A DNA stretch of 64,000 bases from Bacteroidaceae bacterium (GTDB taxonomy: Bacteria; Bacteroidota; Bacteroidia; Bacteroidales; Bacteroidaceae). This document shows, piece after piece, positions 9,801 to 17,130 of this stretch. The notes beneath the pieces were generated by a model that had not been told where the DNA came from, searched no databases, and worked only from the letters and a program-made list of their open reading frames with translations. Positions within the stretch are counted from its first letter, which is position 1. The number at the start of each line of letters is the position of its first letter. The DNA lies in the NCBI GenBank assembly GCA_900770655.1, contig CAAGLA010000034.1, positions 93,595 to 157,594 on the forward strand, read 5' to 3'. The position numbers and the translations under genes are program-made.

Positions 9801-10230
9801 TATCGTCGGCCTTAACTGTGGTGAAGGCTCCTACCATATCCTTGCGCGGCAGGCGTGCATATCCGTCTTCGACAATTGTGACCTCCTGAAGCAGTGCCTC
9901 ATCGGTTTCGAGTACAATGTTGAGCTCTTTACCGAATATTTCGGTCGACAGTGGAATGCTTTTTGTCTTTGAGCCGACATAGCTTACCTCAATTCTCTCG
10001 TCACCGTTTTCAAGGAAAACCTCAACCCTGAATTCTCCGTTCATATTGGTGCTTGTACCGCGTACGACATTGTCACCATTGTAGACAGCTACAGCTGCTG
10101 CCGGCAACGGCTCTCCTAAATCGTCGGTCACGGTTCCAATCACTGTGGTACCTGTCTGTGCGTGTGCTGTGGCAAAGGCAAACAGGCACATTGTAAAACA
10201 GATAACTTTAACAAACATCCGTGCTTTCAT
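6874..10230 (-). CDS. SusC/RagA-family TonB-dependent outer-membrane transporter
   Basis: ATG 10230 (MKARMFVKVICF) gives a signal peptide ending AHAQ and 1118 residues. An N-terminal carboxypeptidase-regulatory-like beta domain (GTTVIGTVTDDLGEPLPAAAV) is followed by the plug domain (DQMLQGKIAGLSV, ITIRGTSTI, PLWVVDGV, VLKDASATAIYGSKASNGVI). The remainder is a TonB-dependent barrel ending with an aromatic residue (GLSVGF). It imports a bulky ligand across the outer membrane using ExbBD-TonB energy. The gene sits between the esterase lipoprotein (10 bp) and SusD. There is no anti-sigma-binding N-terminal extension and no ECF sigma or hybrid sensor nearby. Confidence 0.95.
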   Translation of the reverse strand: MKARMFVKVICFTMCLFAFATAHAQTGTTVIGTVTDDLGEPLPAAAVAVYNGDNVVRGTSTNMNGEFRVEVFLENGDERIEVSYVGSKTKSIPLSTEIFGKELNIVLETDEALLQEVTIVEDGYARLPRKDMVGAFTTVKADDIMMPAYQSIDQMLQGKIAGLSVVNTSARVGSSPKITIRGTSTILGNTDPLWVVDGVIQEDPLSIDMSSAITSDMRELIGNQISWLNPQDIDNITVLKDASATAIYGSKASNGVIVITTKKGIPGRISVNYNTNISVRERPTYDMYDFMNSFERIQFSKEAYEAGVRYQSEPLPQIYTYEGLMAMFNKRMITEDEFSRYLQRLETVNTDWFDLLTRNSVSQNHNLSVSGGADKYTYNASVGYSNNKGYEIGNENDQITTRLSINSNVNERLTINAQLSGSIRNSDGYGAGINPYTYAMNTSRAIPAYEENGERAYYSKYYTYQYNTVLGGKNQYSFNIFNEMENSYSKNRGTMFNASVNINYKILSWLSYNATASVAVNTNKSESFAGERTSQIEQLYRGYAFGSEKSGSDRYNAALMPYGGKLNQANSQTVSYSTSHKLQFSKEFNGIHRLNAMLGMEIRSSKGESEGNTVWGYVPERGSILVSPTLPENFKPIDSDVSIGWGALAALYNGGWSKTSTTTNYLSFYAVVAYSLMNRYVVNVNVRSDASNRFGQDVNKQFDPTWSFGASWKIAQEPFVAEHLPWLDQLNLRATYGIQGNVVNSLSPEMIVKYQGLLQSYNEYYLTISSLPNKQLKWERTKSWNFGADLSLFGVTMNFEYYRRSSNAIIRQDIPQEYGMETMPLNGGLITNNGIEVTLNFTPVRTRDWVWTVGVNAGKNWNRSESDDRTAKADELTHTDFLNGNSSRPLKNGYPLSAFWSYKFTGLDGKNGYPTFQYATYDAVDGDGSVDPTTFLVYSGQSEPYFSGGLNTRLRWKNFHFGIDFALMIGADKRLPNPYSTFTYGKMPDIFSNLSKELNNRWKQPGDEAKTNIPALYTSIRDLYNLNLPNGLYDNIYSMWSQSDVRVADASFLRCTQISLSYSIPQNLCKKLGMSRIQISANVNNLFVIASDDWKGYDPELGYSIQPRIYSVGLSVGF

Positions 10231-10240
10231 ATTATTTGTG

Positions 10241-11446
10241 TTATTGTTCCATCTCAACCTCTATTATGCAGGGGAAGGAGTAACGTATATCGTTTCTCGC
10301 ATTAAGGCTGCTGTACAGGTTCGATATTGTTCTTTGTACTTTTCCCGAAAATATCTCTTCGCCTTTGTATCGTACTGTAACTTTTTGGTCGAGGTCGGCC
10401 ATTTCGTCGTTTATGTAAATTCTAAGCCTTGAATAGCCGCACTCCTCAATGTCAATGGTGTTGTTCTCTATTTTAGCTCTCACGGTTTTTCCTTGCAACA
10501 GTTCCTCGCGTGGTGCCGACAGCCAGTAGAAATGTTCGCGCACAACCCGCTCCTGTCGCCATACAATGCTTGTGGGGTAGGGTTCTCTTCTGTATTGTGC
10601 CATCCAACTGAGTGCATCGGCATCGACACCGTCCATCCAGTGCCCTTTGCCCTCGATTATATTGGTCTGGTGAATGTAGCGCCCGGGGTTGGCGTTGGCA
10701 AGTGAGTCCATTATTTCGCCTTTCTCCCTTGCAAGGATGTTGCGGTTGTAGAAGTGGTCGTTCTCGCCCATCCAAATCATATACGGCAGGTTCAGCAGGT
10801 TTACCTGTGATGCTTCTCCCGGGTGCCCGGCCATCATCGATGCCGCAGCCCATTTGTCGGCCATTCGAGGCGCAAGTCTCCAAACTCCGTCTCCTCCGGC
10901 CGAATATCCTAAAAGGTACACTTTGTCGGGGTTTACCCCTTCAAAGACAATGCAAGCCTGAATTAGCTTTTCCAATAGTTCGTCGAGCCCCTCCTTGTGC
11001 CATAAATCGGATGTGTTCCACGGTGCACGCGGAGCAACGTAGACTCCTTCAAACGGCTGGTACAGGTATATCTGGTTCATCCACTGCTCGTCGTTTACCT
11101 CTTTCGGGCACTCGCCACCACCGTGCATTGAAATATAGAGGCTGCGTCCGTCGTCAGGCAATGGACCGAATGTGCGGCAGGCACAGGCCAGCTTCAGAGT
11201 GTCGTTGGTGAGAACAAGTCGTTGCCACTCTCCGGCAAGTCTTTCGGCTGTTTTTTCAAACCAAAGAGAATCAACAATCCGGGCTGCTTCTTCGCACTCC
11301 TCTTTGCTGAGTCCTCTATTGGCGAAATCCTGCTCGGCGATAGTGCCCGAAGGGCTTGAAATCCAATTCTTGAAATCTCCGACCTGTGTAGAAGCACAAG
11401 CCGAAAAGAGGAGAAGCATAGAAATTGCAATAAAAATGTTTTTCAT
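10241..11446 (-). CDS. Alpha/beta-hydrolase (esterase-like) lipoprotein
   Basis: 401 residues with lipobox FSAC at about 17. Catalytic landmarks: an oxyanion loop MHGGGE, the nucleophile elbow GYSAGG, an acidic residue in GENDHF, and a histidine in GKGHW. The layout resembles the PHB-depolymerase/dienelactone-hydrolase type of esterase. A C-terminal beta-rich tail of about 100 residues follows the hydrolase domain. It is the first gene behind mgtE (18 bp gap) and lies 10 bp before SusC, so it probably acts on the imported ligand, for example removing acyl groups or cleaving ester bonds at the cell surface. Substrate not predictable from sequence. Confidence 0.75.
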   Translation of the reverse strand: MKNIFIAISMLLLFSACASTQVGDFKNWISSPSGTIAEQDFANRGLSKEECEEAARIVDSLWFEKTAERLAGEWQRLVLTNDTLKLACACRTFGPLPDDGRSLYISMHGGGECPKEVNDEQWMNQIYLYQPFEGVYVAPRAPWNTSDLWHKEGLDELLEKLIQACIVFEGVNPDKVYLLGYSAGGDGVWRLAPRMADKWAAASMMAGHPGEASQVNLLNLPYMIWMGENDHFYNRNILAREKGEIMDSLANANPGRYIHQTNIIEGKGHWMDGVDADALSWMAQYRREPYPTSIVWRQERVVREHFYWLSAPREELLQGKTVRAKIENNTIDIEECGYSRLRIYINDEMADLDQKVTVRYKGEEIFSGKVQRTISNLYSSLNARNDIRYSFPCIIEVEMEQ

Positions 11447-11464
11447 AGTATCTGTTATCAGACG

Positions 11465-12817
11465 TCAAACCATAATTTGGCTCAAAGCCATTGATATTAT
11501 CATATAAAAAGTCATACCGCTGAGGTCGTTGATAATCTGTATAAATGGCCCTGTTGCAACAGCGGGGTTAATGTTCATTCTCTCGAGAACCATAGGTATA
11601 AGCGTTCCGAACCCCGATGCGAACAGTACTACAACAAAAAGGCTTATAGGCACGGCAAGGGTTACAATGTCGAATGCGTCGTACACAACAAAATTGTAGA
11701 CATACACCATAAGCGACAGTATGGTGGCGTTTATTATGGCGACAACCATCTCTTTGAGTATATGCCTGAAGATGTGGCTCGAATCGAGCGAATTGTTGGC
11801 CAAGCCTTGCACGGCAATGGCCGACGATTGTGTTCCTACATTACCTCCCATACCTGCAAGAAGCGGAATGAAAAGGGCCATTTCGGGGTGGTTGCCAAGT
11901 GTGTTCGTAAAGCAGTTGAGCAGTATCGAAGAACCTATTCCGCCCAACATTCCAATGATTAGCCACGGCAACCGTGCTCTTGTCTGCAGGAATACACTGT
12001 CACCTGTTTCTACGTCTTGGGTAAGACCGGCGGTGAGTTGCTGGTCGTGCTCTGTCTGTTCACGAACCTCGTCCATAACGTCGTCGACGGTGATTTGCCC
12101 CACAAGACGGTTTATCTTGTCTACAACGGGTATTGCCACAAGGTTGTACTTTTCAATGAGCATTGTTACCTCGTCAATAGGGGTGTCTACATCTACGCTC
12201 ACAACTTCGGTGCTCATAACGTGCTTTACCTTAGACACCGAAGGGCTGGTTATCATCTTTTTCAGCGGGAAGAGACCAAGCAGGCGCTCGTCGTCGTCGA
12301 CAACGTAAATGTAGTATATGTCGTCGAGCTCTTCGGCTTGTTGTCGCATCTCCTTAAGACACTCGGGCATACTCCAGTTCTCGTTTACAACTACCATTTC
12401 GGTACTCATCAGACCGCCGGCAGTGTCTTCGTCGTATTGAAGAAGGTCAACAATGTCACCGGCCTGTTCAATATCCTTGATGTGCAGAAGAACCTCTTCC
12501 TGCTTCTCTTCGTCCATATCACGGATAATCTCGACGGCATCGTCGGTATCCATATAGTTGACGAATCTCTTTGCAATGGCTTCGGAGGGCAATTCCTCGA
12601 GAAGGTCGTTACGCAGGTCCTCGTCCATCTCGGTAAGGGCGTCAGCAGCCTTTTCGTTGTCGAGCTGGCGGTAGAGGAAACGGGCCTCTTCGAGTTCTAG
12701 CTCTGCGCAAATCTCGGCAATGTCGGCAGGGTGCATCTTTGATATGTGCTCCTGCAACAGAACCGAATCTTTCTGCTCAATAAGCTCCTTTATGTAGTTT
12801 ATAAACTCTTTTGTCAT
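11465..12817 (-). CDS. mgtE: Magnesium transporter MgtE
   Basis: 450 residues, full length. Residues 1-130 form the Glu-rich MgtE N domain (ISKMHPADIAEI, DTDDAVEIIRDM), about 130-250 a CBS pair (HVMSTEVVSVDVDTPIDEV), and about 285-450 the five-helix membrane domain (PWLIIGMLGGIGSSILL, PLLAGMGGNVGTQSS, NPAVATGPFIQIINDLSG). MgtE is a Mg2+ channel gated by cytoplasmic Mg2+ bound to the N and CBS domains. It follows rsmA by 14 bp; the rsmA-mgtE pairing with a flippase-like gene and pepD on the other side is familiar in Bacteroidales. Confidence 0.97.
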   Translation of the reverse strand: MTKEFINYIKELIEQKDSVLLQEHISKMHPADIAEICAELELEEARFLYRQLDNEKAADALTEMDEDLRNDLLEELPSEAIAKRFVNYMDTDDAVEIIRDMDEEKQEEVLLHIKDIEQAGDIVDLLQYDEDTAGGLMSTEMVVVNENWSMPECLKEMRQQAEELDDIYYIYVVDDDERLLGLFPLKKMITSPSVSKVKHVMSTEVVSVDVDTPIDEVTMLIEKYNLVAIPVVDKINRLVGQITVDDVMDEVREQTEHDQQLTAGLTQDVETGDSVFLQTRARLPWLIIGMLGGIGSSILLNCFTNTLGNHPEMALFIPLLAGMGGNVGTQSSAIAVQGLANNSLDSSHIFRHILKEMVVAIINATILSLMVYVYNFVVYDAFDIVTLAVPISLFVVVLFASGFGTLIPMVLERMNINPAVATGPFIQIINDLSGMTFYMIISMALSQIMV

Positions 12818-12831
12818 TGTTCTTGCTGTAA

Positions 12832-13623
12832 TTATTCCAGTTCTTTTTCAACTCTCTTTGTCAAATCTATGAAATCCTCTATCGACAGCTGTTCGGGGCG
12901 TTTGTCCAGTATGGGGTCGCTGAGCAGCGTGGAGTTCTTTCCAACAATCTGCTGTATTGAATTCCTCAGCTTCTTGCGCCTCTGGTTGAATGTTCCCTTT
13001 ACAATCTTCTTGAACAGGCTTTCGTCACACTCCAGCTCTTTGCGCTTGTTGCGCTTCATACGGACTACTGCGCTTTTTACCTTTGGTGGTGGCGAGAATA
13101 CGTTTTCGTCTACCGTGAACAGGTACTCTACGTCGTACCATAGTTGAATGAGTATGCTCAATATTCCGTATGCCTTTGAACCCGGGGCGGCAGCAAGTCT
13201 TTCGCCAACCTCTTTCTGTATCATTCCGCTGCAAAAGGGAATGTACTCCTTGTAGTCGAGCATTTTGAAGAATATCTGGCTCGATATGTTGTATGGGTAG
13301 TTGCCTATGAGCATAAATTGTTCCCCGTTGAAAACCCTGTCCAAATGCATCTTCAGGAAGTCGTCGGGGATGATGTTCTCTTCTTGCAGTGCAGTGAGGT
13401 TGTGGCGCAGGTATGCCACCGATTCTTCGTCAATCTCTACAACTTTGAGTTCCCTCTGCTTTTCGAGCAGGAATTGTGTCAGCACTCCCATTCCCGGGCC
13501 AACCTCGAGTACCGGCGTGCCGGGGCATATATCAACTGTGTCGGCAATGTCGCGTGCTATGGTGAGGTCAATAAGAAAGTGTTGCCCTAATCTCTTTTTT
13601 GCCGTTACTGTTTTCATTGCCAT
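12832..13623 (-). CDS. rsmA: 16S rRNA dimethyladenosine transferase RsmA (KsgA)
   Basis: 263 residues from ATG 13623; an in-frame ATG at 13617 (MKTVTAKKRLGQHFL) is equally plausible. Motifs: KKRLGQHFL at the N-terminus, the SAM-binding loop LEVGPGMGVLT (about 39-49), and the catalytic GNYPYN (107-112). The C-terminal helical RNA-binding domain contains FNQRRKKLRNSI. The enzyme dimethylates two adjacent adenines near the 3' end of 16S rRNA during 30S maturation. It is the first gene of the leftward run that continues through mgtE into the Sus-like locus. Confidence 0.97.
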   Translation of the reverse strand: MAMKTVTAKKRLGQHFLIDLTIARDIADTVDICPGTPVLEVGPGMGVLTQFLLEKQRELKVVEIDEESVAYLRHNLTALQEENIIPDDFLKMHLDRVFNGEQFMLIGNYPYNISSQIFFKMLDYKEYIPFCSGMIQKEVGERLAAAPGSKAYGILSILIQLWYDVEYLFTVDENVFSPPPKVKSAVVRMKRNKRKELECDESLFKKIVKGTFNQRRKKLRNSIQQIVGKNSTLLSDPILDKRPEQLSIEDFIDLTKRVEKELE

Positions 13624-13662
13624 AAATTTTCTAAAAAAAACAAAGAATCATCAATATATTAT

Positions 13663-13670
13663 TATCTTTG
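13663..13670 (+). promoter_or_regulatory. Candidate -7 element, rightward
   Basis: TATCTTTG fits TAnnTTTG and lies about 140 bp before the flippase-like gene. No TTTG is present about 20 bp upstream. It would imply a leader of roughly 135 nt. Weak on its own. Confidence 0.3.
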
Positions 13671-13772
13671 CACTATCCATCTGTAGTAGCAGGCGCGTGC
13701 CAAAAATGTTTACAAAATGCAAAATCAACAGTTTTGCCCGTGTGTGGCCATTCCGGTATGTCCTTAATGTTG

Positions 13773-13780
13773 CAAAGGTA
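13773..13780 (-). promoter_or_regulatory. Candidate -7 element for rsmA-mgtE
   Basis: On the minus strand TACCTTTG matches TAnnTTTG, about 150 bp before the rsmA start. A matching -33 TTTG is not evident. This divergent intergenic region (13624-13811) must hold the promoter of the leftward run. Confidence 0.4.
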
Positions 13781-13811
13781 ACCAAAACAATTAAAAATAG
13801 TTCTATAAGTT

Positions 13812-14783
13812 GTGAAAAAGTTTTTAAATAAAATATTAAAAACAGCGTTGCCCGTTCTTCTGGGTCTGCTCATCCTGTATATGATATACGATGACTTTGA
13901 TTTTTCGCGGCTATGGTCCGATTTCCAGAATATGAATCTGTTTTGGTTTCTTTTGTCAACATTCTTCGGAATTATGAGCCACGTTATAAGAGGCTGGCGA
14001 TGGAAACTTTCTTTGGCTCCATTGGGCTACAATCCCAATACTTCTGTCAGTGTCTATGCAATATTCATAGCCTATGCTGCAAACCTTGTAATACCCCGTG
14101 TAGGCGAGGTCTCACGCTGTGTCGTGCTTGAACGTAACAGCTCTGTCCCTTTTGCACAGTCGTTGGGAACGGTTGTTTCGGAACGCCTGCTCGACACTGT
14201 TATGGTTGTGCTCATAACACTTGCTGCAGTAGCCTTGCAATGGCCTGTTTTTGTAAAGTTTGTTACAAGTGCCGGAATAGCTTCTCCCGCCGGCGGTTAT
14301 TCGGTAAGCACTTGGGCGGTGGTGTTGCTTTCAGCTGTTGCTTTTGTGGTCTTGCTCTGTTTGCTGCTGAAAAAAATGGCTTTTTGGAAAAAAATACGCT
14401 CTTTCATTGCCAAATTCGTCGAAGGTTTGTTATCTTTGACAAAGATGAAGAATGTGTGGCTGTTCGTGCTCGAAACTGTGGGTATATGGTTCTGTTATTT
14501 TATGCAGTTCTACCTGTGTTTCTTCTGTTTTGAGTTTACGGGTGGGCTGTCGATAGCGGCCGGGCTCTTGCTTTTTGTCGCAGGAAGTATAGCAGTTGTT
14601 GTGCCAACTCCCAACGGCGCGGGGCCGTGGCATTTCGCCATAATAAGCATTATGATGCTATACGGCGTGTCGTCGGCCGATTCCGAAGCTTTTGCCCTTA
14701 TAGTACACAGTACACAGACTTTGCTTGTGGCAATACTTGGCATTTATGCGCTTTTTATGTTGCAATTCAAAAAAAACACTTAA
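13812..14783 (+). CDS. Flippase-like (UPF0104, LPG synthase TM) membrane protein
   Basis: 323 residues with about eight hydrophobic segments. Start is GTG 13812: an in-frame TAA lies two codons upstream and the next ATG falls inside the first membrane helix, so GTG is the best choice. Sequence features of the family include GIMSHVIRGWRWKLSL, YAANLVIPRVGEVSRC (Asn and Arg conserved) and VVPTPNGAGPWH near the C-terminus. The family corresponds to the membrane domain of lysyl-phosphatidylglycerol synthases and is thought to flip or handle lipids; no aminoacyl-transferase domain is attached. Divergent from rsmA and 6 bp before pepD. Confidence 0.85.
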   Translation: MKKFLNKILKTALPVLLGLLILYMIYDDFDFSRLWSDFQNMNLFWFLLSTFFGIMSHVIRGWRWKLSLAPLGYNPNTSVSVYAIFIAYAANLVIPRVGEVSRCVVLERNSSVPFAQSLGTVVSERLLDTVMVVLITLAAVALQWPVFVKFVTSAGIASPAGGYSVSTWAVVLLSAVAFVVLLCLLLKKMAFWKKIRSFIAKFVEGLLSLTKMKNVWLFVLETVGIWFCYFMQFYLCFFCFEFTGGLSIAAGLLLFVAGSIAVVVPTPNGAGPWHFAIISIMMLYGVSSADSEAFALIVHSTQTLLVAILGIYALFMLQFKKNT

Positions 14784-14789
14784 AAATAA

Positions 14790-16250
14790 ATGATTATGGC
14801 TTTGACAATTAAAGATCTTGAACCTCGTGCAGTGTGGAAACATTTCGAGGCATTGACACAGGTGCCACGCCCATCGGGCCACCTTGAAAAAATACAGAAA
14901 TTCCTGCTCGATTTCGGTAAAAGTATAAACGTTCCCACTTGGCAGGACGAAGCGGGCAACATCATAATGCGCAAGCCTGCAACTCCGGGCTTGGAAGGCC
15001 GAAAGGGTATAATCCTTCAGGCACATATGGATATGGTTCCCCAAAAGACCCCTGAAAGCAAGCACGACTTTGTAAACGACCCCATTCAAACAGTTGTAAA
15101 GGGCGAATGGCTCTATGCCTGCGACACAACTCTTGGTGCCGACAATGGTTTGGGAGTTGCTGCAATTATGGCAATTATGGAAGACGAAAGCCTGCAGCAC
15201 GGTCCTCTGGAGGCTCTGATTACAGCCGACGAGGAGACCGGTATGTACGGTGCTTTTGGCCTTAAGGGCGGCGAACTCGAAGGCGAGCTGCTGCTTAACC
15301 TCGATTCCGAAGAGGAGGGTGTTATGTACATTGGATGTGCCGGCGGTCTTGACATTTCGGCTTCTATGGAGTTTATGGAAGAGGAGAGCGACGACGATGC
15401 CGCTGTCAGAGTTCAGTTGAAGGGGTTGCGTGGCGGCCATTCAGGTCTTGAAATTAATGCCGGCCGTGGAAATGCCAACAAACTGATGGCGCGTTTCGTG
15501 CGTGAGGCTATGGACGAGTGCGGTGTTGTTCTTGCAAGCTGGAACGGTGGCAATATGCGTAATGCAATACCCGCAAGCTGCGAGGTTGTGCTCACATTGC
15601 CCGCCGAAGGCGTAGAGGAACTAAAAGGGATAGCAGCTAAATACGAAGCCCTTTATAACAGCGAGTATGCTACAATAGAAGAGGGTATAACTTTGAACGT
15701 TGAGGCTTGTGATGTTCCCGAGACTGTTGTTCCCGAAGAGATTCAGGAGAACCTTGTAGATGTAATACTCGCCTGCCACGACGGAGTGTTGCGTTTCATC
15801 CCGACAATCCCCGACACTGTTGAGACATCGAGCAACCTGTCTATAGTTAAAATAGGTGACGGAAAGGCCGAAATAAATATCCTTGCCCGCAGTTCTTGCG
15901 ATACAATGAAGGAGTTCCTTGCATTGCAGTTGTCGAGTTGCTTTGCTATGGCCGGTATGAAGGTGGAACTGAGCGGCGGTTACAGCGGCTGGCAGCCGAA
16001 TGTGAACTCGCCTCTGCTTGGCGCTTTGAAGAAGGCATACAGCGATATGTTCGGTACTCAGCCCGATGTCCGTGTTATTCACGCCGGTCTTGAGTGCGGT
16101 ATAATATCGACAAACTATCCCGGAATGGATATGGTATCGTTCGGCCCGACACTTATGTCGCCTCACTCACCCACAGAGCGTGTAGAGATTGCTACAGTAG
16201 AGAAGTTCTATTCTCTTGTTAAGGCACTGGTTGTTAATGGGGTGCTTTAA
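14790..16250 (+). CDS. pepD: Aminoacyl-histidine dipeptidase (PepD-type, M20 family)
   Basis: 486 residues; ATG 14790 or ATG 14796 (MALTIKDLEP). Zinc-site landmarks of M20C: QAHMDMVPQ (His and Asp), DTTLGADNGLGVAAIMA, ADEETGMYGA (catalytic Glu pair), LNLDSEEEG and SPHSPTERVE near the C-terminus. The lid domain contains RGGHSGLEIN. The enzyme hydrolyses Xaa-His and other dipeptides in the cytosol. It follows the flippase-like gene closely and ends at a strong terminator, so the two form a short transcription unit. Confidence 0.96.
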   Translation: MIMALTIKDLEPRAVWKHFEALTQVPRPSGHLEKIQKFLLDFGKSINVPTWQDEAGNIIMRKPATPGLEGRKGIILQAHMDMVPQKTPESKHDFVNDPIQTVVKGEWLYACDTTLGADNGLGVAAIMAIMEDESLQHGPLEALITADEETGMYGAFGLKGGELEGELLLNLDSEEEGVMYIGCAGGLDISASMEFMEEESDDDAAVRVQLKGLRGGHSGLEINAGRGNANKLMARFVREAMDECGVVLASWNGGNMRNAIPASCEVVLTLPAEGVEELKGIAAKYEALYNSEYATIEEGITLNVEACDVPETVVPEEIQENLVDVILACHDGVLRFIPTIPDTVETSSNLSIVKIGDGKAEINILARSSCDTMKEFLALQLSSCFAMAGMKVELSGGYSGWQPNVNSPLLGALKKAYSDMFGTQPDVRVIHAGLECGIISTNYPGMDMVSFGPTLMSPHSPTERVEIATVEKFYSLVKALVVNGVL

Positions 16251-16305
16251 TGGGTGACTGTGCTTGAAAATGCGGCGTTGCCGTATTTGGTTATAACATA
16301 AGAAG

Positions 16306-16350
16306 TTGCAAAATCACAAGTCGCACGCGACTTGTGATTTTGCAATTATT
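16306..16350 (+). terminator. Intrinsic terminator after pepD
   Basis: A 19-nt arm (16306-16324) and its perfect complement (16327-16345), containing CACAAGTCGC/GCGACTTGTG, are followed by TTATTTTTG. The long A/T flanks would also permit leftward function. Confidence 0.85.
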
Positions 16351-16383
16351 TTTGTCTGTTTATTAAAAAAATGTTGAAAAAAT

Positions 16384-16413
16384 ATTGTTTTATATAAAAA
16401 AATGATAATTTTG
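16384..16413 (+). promoter_or_regulatory. Promoter of the DUF3332 lipoprotein gene
   Basis: ATTG (16384-16387), an 18-bp spacer and TAATTTTG (16406-16413) fit the Bacteroidetes promoter pattern. The leader before ATG 16486 would be about 65 nt. Confidence 0.5.
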
Positions 16414-16485
16414 CATTGTCGCGGTCGATATCTGTATATCATACGGCCGGGCAAGAACTTTATTAACCTAAATAAAAGTATTACT

Positions 16486-17028
16486 ATGAAAAAGCACTTC
16501 AAACTTTCAGCATTGTTGCTTTCTGCAACTATCGTTATGACATCTTGTATCGGTTCTTTCCGCTTGACAAATAATATCAAAGATTGGAATGAGGGCGTTA
16601 GCAACAAATGGGTGAACGAAGTTATCTTCATCGCTTTGCATATTATTCCGGTATATGAGATAGCAATGTTTGTAGATGGTGTTGTTCTTAACTCTATTGA
16701 GTTCTGGACCGGCAGCAACCTTGTTGCGAACCCGGGTGAGACAAAGGTTGTTCAGAACAGTCAGGGCGAAGATATAGAGATTACAGCTCTTGAGAATGGC
16801 TACAATCTCTCAAACGGCGAAGCGTCTATGAATCTTCTATTCGATGCAGAACAGCAGGTTTGGAGCGCTGTATATGGTGACCAGTCTGTGGACCTCATTA
16901 AGTTTATAGACGGCAACAATGCCCAGTTGTTCCTTGCCGGTGGCGATGTAATGGATATTACACTCGACGAAGAGGGTATCAATACAGCCCGTATGTTTAT
17001 GGCAAACAGCTTTGCAATGAACAAGTAA
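16486..17028 (+). CDS. DUF3332 family lipoprotein
   Basis: ATG 16486 (MKKHFKLSALLLSATIVMTSC) gives a lipobox at MTSC and 180 residues; the frame is open further upstream but that part overlaps the promoter. The core motif of DUF3332 is present: CIGSFRLTNNIKDWN, NKWVNEVIFIAL, IPVYEIAMFVDGVVLNSIEFWTG. It has two short hydrophobic segments and a beta-rich C-terminal half. Function of the family is unknown. It has its own promoter and terminator, so it is monocistronic. Confidence 0.85.
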   Translation: MKKHFKLSALLLSATIVMTSCIGSFRLTNNIKDWNEGVSNKWVNEVIFIALHIIPVYEIAMFVDGVVLNSIEFWTGSNLVANPGETKVVQNSQGEDIEITALENGYNLSNGEASMNLLFDAEQQVWSAVYGDQSVDLIKFIDGNNAQLFLAGGDVMDITLDEEGINTARMFMANSFAMNK

Positions 17029-17050
17029 TTCGCCTGTAGAATTTTAATAT

Positions 17051-17087
17051 GGGAGCCGCATCGAATTCGATGCGGCTCCCTTGTTTT
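17051..17087 (+). terminator. Intrinsic terminator after the DUF3332 gene
   Basis: A perfect GC-rich inverted repeat (17051-17065 with 17066-17080, GGGAGCCGCATCGAA and complement) is followed by TTGTTTTT, 22 bp past the stop codon. Confidence 0.9.
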
Positions 17088-17103
17088 TACAGCTACTATT
17101 TAT

Positions 17104-17111
17104 TATCTTCG
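17104..17111 (+). promoter_or_regulatory. Candidate -7 element for meaB
   Basis: TATCTTCG, a variant of TAnnTTTG that recurs at several starts in this window, lies 19 bp before the meaB ATG. No clear -33 box was seen; the T-rich end of the preceding terminator occupies that position. Confidence 0.35.
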
Positions 17112-17130
17112 TAGCAAAGAATTTGCTCCT

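Noticed and set aside
14658..15440. 260-codon open frame on the minus strand, antisense to pepD
   Set aside because: It lies fully inside pepD, whose conserved zinc motifs fix the coding strand. The frame's protein is Cys/His-rich without any family motif, typical of an antisense shadow.
16306..16345. Long inverted repeats at 16306, 17051 and 18784 considered as IS ends or CRISPR-like repeats
   Set aside because: Each is a single hairpin just after a stop codon with T tracts; the sequences differ from one another and no transposase or spacer array is present. They are terminators.
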